Assembly (NCBI RefSeq): GCF_038006045.1
Contig: NZ_JBBOUK010000001.1
Location: forward strand, 1,343,001 to 1,407,000
Direction of reading: 5' to 3'
DNA length: 64,000 bases
From: Exiguobacterium sp. FSL W8-0210
Lineage (GTDB): Bacteria > Bacillota > Bacilli > Exiguobacteriales > Exiguobacteriaceae
Part shown: piece after piece, positions 1 through 7,995 of the stretch
How the letters are laid out: each line of letters begins with the position of its first letter
Position numbering within the stretch: the first letter of the stretch is position 1
The notes under the pieces: model-generated
Seen by the model: only the letters and a program-made list of their open reading frames with translations
What the model was told of the DNA's origin: nothing
The model's database searches: none
Translations under genes and position numbers: made by a program

Positions 1-255
1 ATTTAACAAGTTAATCGAGAAAAATAATATAACTTAAATTCATTTTTGTGATATTTTTTAATTTTTACAGCATATTTAGCTATTTTTATTCAGATTTTTT
101 GAATAGATAAAGTAAAAGAGATTTTATTGTAATATAATCAAATATTTTTTTACTTCATTCGTTAATACAGTTAATTAATATTCGATATGAGGTGATAAGA
201 TATTTTGGTAGCGTATTTCTACTAAAATATAGAGGTAAAAAAAGGAGTAAATAAA
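1..255. other. AT-rich leader before the first gene
   Basis: No gene is visible here. A TATAAT hexamer lies at 133-138 without a convincing -35 partner. A 10-bp inverted repeat (one G-U pair) with a 7-nt loop spans 202-228, between that hexamer and the AAAGGAG ribosome site, so the first gene probably has a structured leader. Its role is unknown. Confidence 0.4.
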
Positions 256-894
256 ATGAAATTTAAAAAATTATTCGTACCAACGGTCGTAACAGGTATT
301 TTGATTTCAAGCTCTCAATTTGTATTAGCAGAGGCTAATTCAGTTGAAACAAGCTCAAATGCTAACATTGACGAAGCAACTATCACTAAAGACAATGTTG
401 GTGATATTGAAGTTACAGAATATGAATATAATAAACCTATATTGACTGACTATGAGAGTGTCGATTTAGTTAGGAAAGCTTACATTCCTTATGATGGACG
501 TGATTATAGTCCGTATCAAACAAAAAAATACACGCAAATTGACTGGAAAGCAGAGCTTAAAAATGGAGGGAAGACATCTGATACTGTAACAAAACTTATC
601 TCGAGAAGTCAGTTTTGTAATGGGAAAATTGGTGCTGAAGCTTCAGTAAAACTAAATATGCCATTAATTGAAGATAAGATTAAATTTAATGCAGAGGTAA
701 GTTTTGGTACAACTACAGTAGATTCTGTATCATATACTTGGACTATTCCACCAAAGCACACAACTTATATTAGTTTTGGATCGAAAGCAGTCAAAACGAT
801 GGGAACAGTATCTGTATATAAACGAGGTTCACTATCTAAATCGGAAGCAATAGATGTAAAATATTCTACTCGTGTATATTATGCTAAAAGCTAA
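256..894 (+). CDS. Secreted beta-rich protein, possibly aerolysin/ETX-MTX2-like
   Basis: Predicted exported protein of 212 residues. The first ~26 residues form a Sec signal peptide (MKFKK, a hydrophobic stretch, then VLAEA with likely cleavage after LAEA). The mature part has a polar N-terminus. From about residue 90 it is rich in alternating Ser/Thr/Val segments such as AEVSFGTTTVDSVSYTW, followed by an IPPKHTTYISF stretch. This pattern resembles the pore-forming module of ETX/MTX2-type toxins, but no family signature is decisive and the protein is short for that family. The start is supported by AAAGGAG seven bases upstream. The next gene begins two bases after the stop, so the two are probably co-translated. 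The pore-forming reading is inference; secretion is well supported. Confidence 0.75.
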   Translation: MKFKKLFVPTVVTGILISSSQFVLAEANSVETSSNANIDEATITKDNVGDIEVTEYEYNKPILTDYESVDLVRKAYIPYDGRDYSPYQTKKYTQIDWKAELKNGGKTSDTVTKLISRSQFCNGKIGAEASVKLNMPLIEDKIKFNAEVSFGTTTVDSVSYTWTIPPKHTTYISFGSKAVKTMGTVSVYKRGSLSKSEAIDVKYSTRVYYAKS

Positions 895-896
895 AG

Positions 897-1454
897 ATGA
901 ACAAATTTTATATTAAAAAAATTGTAATCTTCTGCGCAATATGTTTACTTATACTTTTATTTATTATTGCTACGTTTAAGTTTGAACAAGACGAACAGAC
1001 TACTAAAAAAAATAAAACTGAAGAAAAGTATACATCAGTTAATCAATACGTTTCTGAAATACAAGGTAATCAATTTAAAAGAACAGAATTACAGGTTAAA
1101 TTTATAGACAGTAATAGTGTTGATTTGAAAATGAAAATGAAGTTATCCAAACATTTATTTAAGATATTCAAACACACAAAAAACCAACCAACTTTTAGTT
1201 TTGCTGCGAATATGAATCAAGATGTACTGAGTAAGTTTGTTTTGAAAAAATCTCCTGAAGTCGTAAAGATTAACTTTCAATTAGATTCGAATCAGGTGAT
1301 GCATATCCATCAAAAGTTATATTTAAATGTACCAATATCAAGTAAAACGAAATCATTATTTTTGGATACACGTAATTATCAATTCTTATTTTTAAATGAG
1401 CACCAGCAAGCGGTAGCAATTTTGTTTGATTTAAACTTATCGACTTGGCAATAA
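897..1454 (+). CDS. Membrane-anchored extracytoplasmic protein, YpmS-like size
   Basis: A 185-residue protein with one N-terminal transmembrane helix (about residues 8-27, IVIFCAICLLILLFIIATF) and a charged extracytoplasmic domain of about 155 residues. The layout of anchor plus a single mixed alpha/beta domain recalls the YpmS/DUF2140 proteins of Bacilli, but I see no diagnostic motif, so the family is unsure. It starts two bases after the stop of the secreted protein at 256-894 with no separate ribosome site, which implies translational coupling and a shared role, for example as partner or immunity protein of the secreted product. That functional link is inference. Confidence 0.7.
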   Translation: MNKFYIKKIVIFCAICLLILLFIIATFKFEQDEQTTKKNKTEEKYTSVNQYVSEIQGNQFKRTELQVKFIDSNSVDLKMKMKLSKHLFKIFKHTKNQPTFSFAANMNQDVLSKFVLKKSPEVVKINFQLDSNQVMHIHQKLYLNVPISSKTKSLFLDTRNYQFLFLNEHQQAVAILFDLNLSTWQ

Positions 1455-1523
1455 AGTCACAGAATAGTAATCAGATCTTGTTTTGAATAGCCAAACGATT
1501 TTGATTTTTTCAGAACGGAGAAG

Positions 1524-1799
1524 ATGAAAATGTTATCTTGGCTAGGTATAAAGAAAGCGAATAGCGCAGGACGTCCATTTTTTGCAGGTGTCGAGAAATC
1601 GACGGTCTTCTCAATTTTATTAATATCCCTTGCATTTCTCAATAGTGTGAGGTGGATCCTCAAATTTCTCATTCCAACATCCTTTTTCAATGACTCCATC
1701 GTTTCGGTCTTACCAGGCGTAGTTGGAATCCTATCAGCTATTATATTCGTGTTTTTGGTCGAACGACTGATAAGCGATGAGTCTAACCCTGCTGAATAA
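1524..1799 (+). CDS. Small two-helix membrane protein
   Basis: Hypothetical protein of 91 residues with two predicted transmembrane helices (about residues 29-50 and 60-80) and a short acidic tail ending SDESNPAE. GGAG at 1517-1520 lies only three bases before the first ATG and nine before a second in-frame ATG at 1530, so translation more likely begins at 1530 (MLSWLG). A hairpin terminator follows directly at 1808-1832. No family is recognised. A minus-strand frame covering 1457-1699 overlaps it but lacks a ribosome site. Confidence 0.55.
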   Translation: MKMLSWLGIKKANSAGRPFFAGVEKSTVFSILLISLAFLNSVRWILKFLIPTSFFNDSIVSVLPGVVGILSAIIFVFLVERLISDESNPAE

Positions 1800-1807
1800 T
1801 CGTCGAA

Positions 1808-1832
1808 ACCATCCTCAAGTAGGATGGTTTTC
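1808..1832 (+). terminator. Rho-independent terminator
   Basis: An 8-bp perfect stem (ACCATCCT / AGGATGGT) with a 5-nt loop is followed by TTT. It sits nine bases after the stop of the small membrane protein and separates it from the ankyrin gene. Confidence 0.7.
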
Positions 1833-1898
1833 GCGCATTATAACAGGTTCTTGTTGTAAAATGAGGAGGACAATGGAACAGGTGAGGGGCGAACGGAC

Positions 1899-2711
1899 AT
1901 GACGAAACGATTCATCCAAGATGCTGCTTTTTTGGGCAAACGAAAACAAGTAATGCGCTGCATCGAACGTGGTGACGATCTGAACGAACTGGATGAAGAA
2001 GGATTTGCGGCGCTTCATTGGGCGATTCAGGAAGGGTACCTACGGATCGTCGAATTGTTGCTCGATCACGGGGCGGATGTTAACCTTCCGAATCAGGACG
2101 GGATGTCACCGTTGCATATCGCGTTGTATGATCAAAAGACCGACATTGCGTTACTTTTGATCAAGCGAGGTGCTCATCTTGATTTAGATGAACACGGATT
2201 CTCAGCGCTTCATTTAGTAGCGGGACGGTCCGGCAATAAAAAAGTCTTACGGAAATTAGCACAGAATGTCGAGTTGTTACATCAACGGACCGATGACGGG
2301 GAAGGTGTGACACCGCTCCATTATGCGGCGCAAGAAGGTAAATCGAAAAAAGTCCAGCTGTTACTGGAAGCAGGAGCAGAAGTCGATGCTGTCGGATTAG
2401 ATGGATTCACGCCGCTGTATCTCGCAGTCGGAAATAATCATCCGAAAGCGGTCAAAGTGCTTCTAAAGGCGGGAGCCGACATCGAGGCGGAAAACGTCGC
2501 GGATGGAGATACGGCAGTCCTCGCATTAGCGAGTGCTTACGGCTATGAACGGATTGTCCGTTTACTTCTCTCTTATGGAGCCGATCCACTACATCGAAAT
2601 GAAGACGGGCGGACAGCGCGTGGTGCAGCACTTGATAATGACCACCATCAGATTGCGGAAATTTTAAGACAAAAAGAGATTGATGCATTGTCTGAGGAAG
2701 AAAATAAGTGA
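1899..2711 (+). CDS. Ankyrin repeat protein
   Basis: Cytoplasmic protein of 270 residues made almost wholly of about seven ankyrin repeats. Repeat cores are visible as FAALHWAIQEGYLRIVELLL, MSPLHIALYDQKTDIALLLI, FSALHLVAG, VTPLHYAAQEGKSKKVQLLL, FTPLYLAVGNNHPKAVKVLL and TAVLALASAYGYERIVRLLL, with GA(D/E)V/I linkers. Such domains bind other proteins; there is no enzymatic domain. GAGGGG lies about ten bases before this ATG. A stronger GAGGAGGA (from 1863) sits before a 9-codon frame at 1873-1902 whose TGA overlaps this ATG, so a short coupled leader peptide is possible. A hairpin terminator follows at 2724. The binding partner cannot be told from context. Confidence 0.9.
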   Translation: MTKRFIQDAAFLGKRKQVMRCIERGDDLNELDEEGFAALHWAIQEGYLRIVELLLDHGADVNLPNQDGMSPLHIALYDQKTDIALLLIKRGAHLDLDEHGFSALHLVAGRSGNKKVLRKLAQNVELLHQRTDDGEGVTPLHYAAQEGKSKKVQLLLEAGAEVDAVGLDGFTPLYLAVGNNHPKAVKVLLKAGADIEAENVADGDTAVLALASAYGYERIVRLLLSYGADPLHRNEDGRTARGAALDNDHHQIAEILRQKEIDALSEEENK

Positions 2712-2723
2712 GCGATTGACGAC

Positions 2724-2762
2724 AACAGGAAACATCTGCGGAGGCTTCCTGTTTTTATTTTT
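2724..2762 (+). terminator. Rho-independent terminator after the ankyrin gene
   Basis: The stem AACAGGAA / TTCCTGTT has a 14-nt loop and is followed by a T-rich tail. It lies 13 bases after the stop codon. Confidence 0.65.
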
Positions 2763-2837
2763 AAAAGGACTTTCAAATCGCTTTGTCAAAATAGAGATAG
2801 GAGAACACTTATTCGTCATCGAAAGGAAGGATACATC

Positions 2838-3308
2838 ATGAACGCAAAAGATTGGATGGTATGGAATTTAAATGAAGTGAGAAGAAGAAGCATCAAAGTC
2901 TGGTGCTCGATTCCTGAAGATAAGCTGAACTGGAAACCGGATGAGAACGCCATGACGTGTTTGGAAATGATTCGTCATGTGTTAGATAGCGAGTATTATT
3001 ATTACTTAGCCTTACAAAATGGAGGCAGTCTATCGTCGTATGAGTCTCCGTTTGAAGGGCGTGACTTCGTATCCGTGCAAGAGGAGCTAGGCTTTGCGGA
3101 GGTCTATCGGGAGGAATTCATGACATATGTCGGGCGATTACCGGAATCAGATTTAGCGACGGTCCAGATTGATCGTTCCGAATCAGGTTATGTCCGTTCG
3201 CTTGGTGATATGCTGTTACGAATTGCTTATCATGAAGCAGTGCATACAGGACAGCTACTCGATTATTTGAGAACAGCAGACATTGAGCGTGTGCGGGTTT
3301 GGGACTAA
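2838..3308 (+). CDS. DinB family protein
   Basis: A 156-residue four-helix-bundle protein of the DinB/YfiT superfamily, metal-dependent enzymes often involved in thiol (bacillithiol) transfer or stress responses. Family features are the first helix with LNEVRRRSIKVW, the segment PEDKLNWKPDENAMTCLEMIRHVLDSE containing the first metal-ligand histidine (about residue 48), and the C-terminal YHEAVHTGQLLDYLR with the paired histidines. The length is typical. GAAAGGAAGG precedes the ATG. It is followed 53 bases later by a GNAT acetyltransferase on the same strand and may be co-transcribed. The substrate is unknown. Confidence 0.88.
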   Translation: MNAKDWMVWNLNEVRRRSIKVWCSIPEDKLNWKPDENAMTCLEMIRHVLDSEYYYYLALQNGGSLSSYESPFEGRDFVSVQEELGFAEVYREEFMTYVGRLPESDLATVQIDRSESGYVRSLGDMLLRIAYHEAVHTGQLLDYLRTADIERVRVWD

Positions 3309-3361
3309 GGTAGGTGAATGAGAAAATAATGGTAGTACTATGAGCTACCGATGCTAGGGGG

Positions 3362-3901
3362 ATGAAATTCTTGAATATACGTTTAGCCACGTCCAAAGAC
3401 ATGAAAGTAATAGCAAAAATTTACGTTGATACGTGGAGGACGACATACGCCGGTTTAGTACCTGATGTATATTTGACACAACTCTCGGTTCAACGAGCTG
3501 AACAAAAATGGACACAGTTTTTGAACGATTCCTCACAAGATACGTTCCTATATGTGGTATTGAACGAACAGGGAATCACAGTGGGATTCGCAGCAGCTCA
3601 GATTCATGCTGATGATGGAGTACGGATAGGCGAGTTATCTGCCCTCTATATATTACCTGAAGCGCACGGTTTAGGGATCGGCAAAAAATTGATGGCGACT
3701 ATCGCTGCTCATTTCCTGAAAGCAGATGTCTTCTCGATGCTGGTTTGGGTGATGAAAAAGAATGAGCCGGGACGAGCATTTTACAAACGACTCGGAGGTA
3801 AATACATAGATCATCGCCAGAGTCGTTTTGGGAATGTCACGGTTAAAGATGAAGCATATGAATGGCTGGATATTACCACGCTTGTCCGTCATCAGAATTA
3901 A
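3362..3901 (+). CDS. GNAT family N-acetyltransferase
   Basis: A 179-residue single-domain GNAT enzyme that would transfer an acetyl group from acetyl-CoA to an amine. The order is normal: an N-terminal strand (LNIRLATSKDMKVIAKIYVDTWR), the central GVRIGELSALYILPEAHGLGIGKKLM with the acetyl-CoA pyrophosphate loop at HGLGIG (about residues 101-106), and the C-terminal LVWVMKKNEPGRAFYKRLGGKY motif. The ATG lies just after AGGGGG. The gene ends a few bases before a strong bidirectional terminator shared with the convergent fabH. The closest relatives include aminoglycoside-type and tRNA/peptide acetyltransferases; the acceptor cannot be assigned. Confidence 0.9.
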   Translation: MKFLNIRLATSKDMKVIAKIYVDTWRTTYAGLVPDVYLTQLSVQRAEQKWTQFLNDSSQDTFLYVVLNEQGITVGFAAAQIHADDGVRIGELSALYILPEAHGLGIGKKLMATIAAHFLKADVFSMLVWVMKKNEPGRAFYKRLGGKYIDHRQSRFGNVTVKDEAYEWLDITTLVRHQN

Positions 3902-3903
3902 AA

Positions 3904-3942
3904 ACAAGGAGGAAGTACGATGCATCTGTACTTCCTCCTTGT
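3904..3942. terminator. Bidirectional terminator between GNAT and fabH
   Basis: A perfect 15-bp stem (ACAAGGAGGAAGTAC / GTACTTCCTCCTTGT) with a 9-nt loop lies between convergent genes, with A/T-rich flanks on both sides. Confidence 0.8.
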
Positions 3943-3947
3943 ATGAA

Positions 3948-4931
3948 TCACAGACTCCATTTCATTAGTAATCCAGCTTGTGTCAAACCGCCACCAAATC
4001 CATATAATAGAAGCAAGTCACCCGTTTTGATTTTCCCTTCGGTAACACCTATATCTAAAGATAAGGGAATGGAGGCAGCGGAGGTATTTCCGAAATGGAT
4101 GAGACTGTAAAGCGCTTTATCAAACGGAATATTGCTTTTTTCACAAATCGATTGAATCATGCGTAGGTTTGCACTGTGCGGAATGAACCAATCGATTTGA
4201 TCCAAAGTCATTGATGCCTGATCCACTACTTGTTTCATTCCACGAGGAACCGTGCTGACCGCCCACTTGTAAACTGCGCGTCCATTTTGGATGAGTTTAT
4301 TAGTGGGAATGATAGGATCTTCGAACAAGTGATTTGACAAGTTCGAGCAATAGAGACTGGCTCCTTTTTCCCCTTCCGAGTTCAAGTAGAATGAAATAAA
4401 GTCAGACTGGACTTCATCGCGTTCCACAAGAACCGCTCCACTACCATCTCCAAATAAAATGCATGTGTTTCGATCGGCATAGTCAGTGATGTTAGAGAGT
4501 GTCTCTGCTCCGATGACGAGAATTTTTTTATGAAGACCAGATGAAATTAACCCGTTCGCCAGGTGTAATCCGTATGTAAATCCTGCACATGCGGCGTTCA
4601 AATCAATTACACCCGCATGATTGATACCGAGTTTTGCTTGTACCAATGATGCAGTACTTGGTGTCTTAAAATCGGGTGTCATCGTACAGATGATGATCAT
4701 ATCAACATCTTGAAATTCTGTATTGTAACGCTGTTTTAAATTCATGGCTGCTTGATAGGCAAGATCACTTGTCGATTCAGTCTGACCCGCGATTCTTCGT
4801 TCTTTGATGCCTGTTCGTTGCACTATCCATTCATCATTTGTTTCTACTAGTTTCTCTAAATCATGGTTCGTCATGATTTGATTTGGAACGTAAGAGCCGA
4901 TTGCTGTTACTCGAGCATGATATGCAGTCAT
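3948..4931 (-). CDS. fabH: Beta-ketoacyl-ACP synthase III
   Basis: KAS III condenses an acyl-CoA primer with malonyl-ACP to start fatty acid synthesis. The 327-residue length is typical. The catalytic triad is intact: Cys115 in LNAACAGFTYG, His252 in IPHSANLRM and Asn282 in HFGNTSAAS. The N-terminal VTAIGSYVPNQ and the DEWIVQRTGIKERRIA substrate loop are standard. The gene stands alone, away from a fab cluster, so it is likely a second FabH that could widen primer choice (branched chains or membrane adaptation; inference). GGGAGGAA precedes the ATG. A FapR-type operator overlaps its promoter (4970-4986), so it should be derepressed by malonyl-CoA. Confidence 0.95.
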   Translation of the reverse strand: MTAYHARVTAIGSYVPNQIMTNHDLEKLVETNDEWIVQRTGIKERRIAGQTESTSDLAYQAAMNLKQRYNTEFQDVDMIIICTMTPDFKTPSTASLVQAKLGINHAGVIDLNAACAGFTYGLHLANGLISSGLHKKILVIGAETLSNITDYADRNTCILFGDGSGAVLVERDEVQSDFISFYLNSEGEKGASLYCSNLSNHLFEDPIIPTNKLIQNGRAVYKWAVSTVPRGMKQVVDQASMTLDQIDWFIPHSANLRMIQSICEKSNIPFDKALYSLIHFGNTSAASIPLSLDIGVTEGKIKTGDLLLLYGFGGGLTQAGLLMKWSL

Positions 4932-4951
4932 AAATGGTTCCTCCCTGTAAA

Positions 4952-4986
4952 AAGATGTTATACTTGGTTTTAGTACTAGGTACTAA
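4952..4986 (-). promoter_or_regulatory. FapR operator and promoter of fabH
   Basis: The 17-bp near-palindrome at 4970-4986 reads TTAGTACCTAGTACTAA on the minus strand, close to the known FapR box (TTAGTACCTAGTCTTAA type). A -10 hexamer TATAAC lies 17 bases downstream of TAGTAC, which would serve as a weak -35 inside the operator, so repressor binding would block RNA polymerase. FapR is the malonyl-CoA-responsive repressor of lipid synthesis in Bacilli. Confidence 0.75.
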
Positions 4987-5099
4987 TTTAAGCGAATTTT
5001 CTTTTAAACACAAGGAATATAACTTATCGTACACATCATCAATTCGATTAGATGAAAAAAAAGCGGTCTTTAGCGGATGCTCGAAAGGAGTAAGGAAGG

Positions 5100-5774
5100 A
5101 TGATTGGAATCAGCATCGCCACCACATGGGAGTTCGACGCGACGATTGCATATTTTCATGTCTCGCCTGAAGAAAGAATCTTCTATCCGTATGGTGAATA
5201 CTTTACGCGCGAGATGAAAGGGGAAACGCTCTTGTTTTACAGCACAGGCGTTCGAAAAGTAAATGGCATCGGAGCGAATCAATATATGATCCTCCGTTTC
5301 TCATTGACGAAGGTCATCGTTGCCGGAACGTGTGCCGGGATTGACCCGAGGTACGACGTACTTGACATCATCGTTCCAGATCGTGCCGTTCAATATGATT
5401 GTACGGTCAAAGAGATTGAACCACTCATTAAACCGTCATTCATCGTCAATCTCGACGTCTCAAAATATGGCAACGACTTTCATCTCGGAACGATCGGAAC
5501 GGCTGATCGCGCTGTCGTCATGTGGCGAGACTATATCGAACTGCGAGATAACGGTCTGACGATTGCCGATACGGAGGCGGGGGCTGTCGCGTACATCTGT
5601 CAGAAAAATGCTGTCGAATGTATCATCATCAAAGGCATCTCCGATTTTCCGACAGAAGAGAAGAACGAGGGTGCTGTCGAAGCAAACGTCGAACAGATGC
5701 GGATCTATATCGAGAACACACCGAAAGTCATGCGACGGATTTTTGACGACTACTTGCATCGATTTCTAATGTAA
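5100..5774 (+). CDS. Nucleoside phosphorylase / MTA-SAH nucleosidase-like protein
   Basis: A 224-residue member of the purine/uridine phosphorylase superfamily, which cleaves N-glycosidic bonds of nucleosides. Visible features are the N-terminal GISIATTWEFD, the VIVAGTCAGIDPRYDVLDIIVPDRAVQYD segment corresponding to the phosphate/ribose-binding region, the DTEAGAVAYIC motif carrying the acidic substrate residue (about 158), and the C-terminal IKGISDFPTEEKNEG with the catalytic Asp. It differs from PfsN/MtnN at the N-terminus, so the exact substrate is open. GAAAGGAG and AAGGAAGG lie before the ATG. It is divergent from fabH and followed by the acyltransferase. Confidence 0.85.
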   Translation: MIGISIATTWEFDATIAYFHVSPEERIFYPYGEYFTREMKGETLLFYSTGVRKVNGIGANQYMILRFSLTKVIVAGTCAGIDPRYDVLDIIVPDRAVQYDCTVKEIEPLIKPSFIVNLDVSKYGNDFHLGTIGTADRAVVMWRDYIELRDNGLTIADTEAGAVAYICQKNAVECIIIKGISDFPTEEKNEGAVEANVEQMRIYIENTPKVMRRIFDDYLHRFLM

Positions 5775-5832
5775 TTTGCACCCGATGCATTTCTTTACAT
5801 ATTTTCCAAGTTTCTTACGGCAATATAGTTCA

Positions 5833-5886
5833 TTGGCATTGTATTTTTTGAAATATGTTCTATCATAGTGAATGGAAACGTTTTCT
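5833..5886 (+). promoter_or_regulatory. Candidate promoter with CcpA cre site
   Basis: A -35-like TTGGCA lies at 5833-5838, and weak -10-like hexamers (TATGTT, TATCAT) lie at 5854-5866. The 15-mer ATGGAAACGTTTTCT at 5872-5886 fits the cre consensus WTGNAANCGNWNNCW at every position. Placed downstream of the start region, it would act as a roadblock, giving carbon catabolite repression of the acyltransferase gene. Promoter hexamers are weak, so this is a candidate. Confidence 0.4.
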
Positions 5887-5977
5887 CGAAATGGTGAGTA
5901 CATACCGAACTGTACAAGAAATGCGCTGCAATCATCAGGTTTCGTAGGTGTAGAAGTAGATGGAGGGACATAGAAGC

Positions 5978-6862
5978 ATGCAAGAATGGAAAGTATCTGG
6001 TCAGAAACGGATTGATATTGAAAGCCGGTTTCGTCCAGAAATCGAAGGGCTACGCACGGTAGCTGCCTTACTCGTCGCAATGTATCACATTTGGTTCAAT
6101 CGTGTCTCAGGTGGTGTCGATGTCTTCTTCGTCATCTCGGGTTTTTTAATCACGACATCAATCATCTCGACGATCAACCGGACAGGAGAGTTCAAGTTCC
6201 TTCCGTATGTGACAAAGTTGCTGAAACGACTGTTGCCATCGGTTTTATTCATCTTAGGTGTCGTCTTGGTATTAAGTACGTTTTTATTACCAGCATCGAT
6301 TCTCGGTAAAACGATTCGTGAAGTCATCGCCTCGATGTTCTTTTATCAAAACTGGCAACTCGCCGTCTCAAGTACTGATTACTTGGACGCGACTCAAATG
6401 AAGTCACCCGTCGAACATTTTTGGGCACTATCGATCCAGTGGCAGTTTTATATGATTTGGTTCGTCTTGTTTTCGTTCATCTTATGGATGATGAACAAAT
6501 ATCAGATTCGGTCAATTAAAGCCGTCCTCAATGGTCTGCTTGGATTCTTGTTCGTCACGTCACTCGCGTACTCGATCTACCTGACTGAAGTCAATCAGCC
6601 ATGGGCGTATTTCATTACGCCGACACGGGTCTGGGAATTCTCCTTAGGCAGTTTGTTATGCGTGAACTTATCGGCGATCCTTATTCCGAAAGGGGTGGCA
6701 ACGATCATTGGCTGGATTGGTCTGATCGGTTTGCTGACGACCGGCGTCCTGTTAAATGTTCCCTGGTTATATCGCACTCTGGCCGATGACATGCGCCTTG
6801 ATGATCGTGTTATCAGGGACGCAAGAGACACGGTTCGGATTAAAACGATTCCTCGGATCTAA
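5978..6862 (+). pseudogene. OatA-like acyltransferase, N-terminal part (frameshifted)
   Basis: Encodes the membrane acyltransferase_3 half of an OatA-type O-acetyltransferase, which moves acetyl groups across the membrane onto a cell-wall polymer. The FRPEIEGLRTVAALLVAMYH motif carries the R-x10-H signature (catalytic His near residue 37). GGVDVFFVISGFLI, several further transmembrane helices and SPVEHFWALSIQWQFY follow. TGGAGGGA places the start at 5978 rather than the upstream ATG at 5960. The frame breaks at about 6760 in a CCC run. Removing one C would join VLLNVP directly to GYIALWPMTCAL in the other frame, so after that point this frame yields ~35 nonsense residues. The gene is either a real pseudogene or a one-base sequencing error. 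Confidence 0.8.
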
Positions 6863-7982
6863 ACCAATGGTCAAACTTGGGGGGATTGCCTTCGGGATTT
6901 ATCTCTGGCACTGGGTACTGCTTGAGTTCTATCGCTACAACGTCCAACAAACACCTGGCCTGCTCGTCGGCACATTGATTATTGTCTCGTCGATCGGCTT
7001 ATCGTATCTGATGACGGAATGGATTGAAAAACCGATCCGGACTTCAACCGTCAATCGGACAGCGTTCAAGAAATTAGGTGCGCTGTTGACGGTCAACGTT
7101 TTGTTACTCGGATCATTACTCGGATTCGCTTATATGGAAGAGCAAGAGCTGAAACAAGCCGTTAGTAAGGATAAATATCCGGGTGCCTTAGCGATTGAAC
7201 AGGCACTGTCTGTACCGAAGCAAGACCCATTCCCGTCATATGCGAACGTCTTCAATGACTTACCCCTCGTCCATACGGATGGTAGCAACCAAGGGCTACA
7301 AAAGACGGAAGCGAAGGTCGGCGAATACGGGAAGACGAAGGAGTATAAAGCAACGATCGCACTCGTCGGTAGCTCGCACTCAGAGCAATGGTTCGGTGCC
7401 TTACATGAAGCAATCAAAGGGACGGACATCCGTTTACTCAACCTGACGCGGTCAGGAACACGTTTTTCAACCGGATATGAACCGGACTCCCTAAAAGGGA
7501 TCTGGAATCAGAATGTCTTGAACTACTTGAAAGATGCCGATGTTGATTTGATCATCTCACACGTAACAGCAGATGCTTCAAAAGACAGCATCCATCAACA
7601 AATGGTCGACCAGATGCAGTTCGTCAAGGACGAGTATGGAATCGAAGGTCTAGCACTCCGGGACAATCCACGATACGATTTTAACGTACTCGAGGCACTG
7701 GAGACGACAAGCATCGCTGACACGACGAAACAGATGAACGCACAACCGAATCAAACGGATGAGGCGTATTGGAAACAATTCGAAAAAACGAACCAGTCGC
7801 TCCATAAGCTGGATTTGACGCGTTACTTCCACGTCAAAGGCGAGTACCGTCCCGTTATCGGCAATGTCGTCATCTATCGCGATAACAGCCATATGACGAA
7901 TACGTATGCGGAAAGTTTTGCTCCGATGTTCAACAAAAAGCTCAACGAGGTCCTCGCAGAAAAATTAGCAACGGACGAATAA
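6756..7982 (+). pseudogene. OatA-like acyltransferase, C-terminal part with SGNH domain
   Basis: Continuation of the frameshifted acyltransferase. It begins with the last membrane helices (GYIALWPMTCALMIVLSG, GIAFGIYLWHWVLLEFY) and a final helix near residues 110-125, then an extracytoplasmic SGNH-hydrolase-like domain. The SGNH block I is IALVGSSHSEQW (Ser as nucleophile candidate; the usual GDSHS is GSSHS here) and the catalytic Asp-His pair is RDNSHMT near the C-terminus. The ATG at 6756 has no ribosome site and lies in the overlap, so independent translation is unlikely. The complete protein would have about 668 residues, the normal size for OatA. It ends 13 bases before IS1182 copy A. 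Confidence 0.8.
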
Positions 7983-7995
7983 AATATGTAAAACG

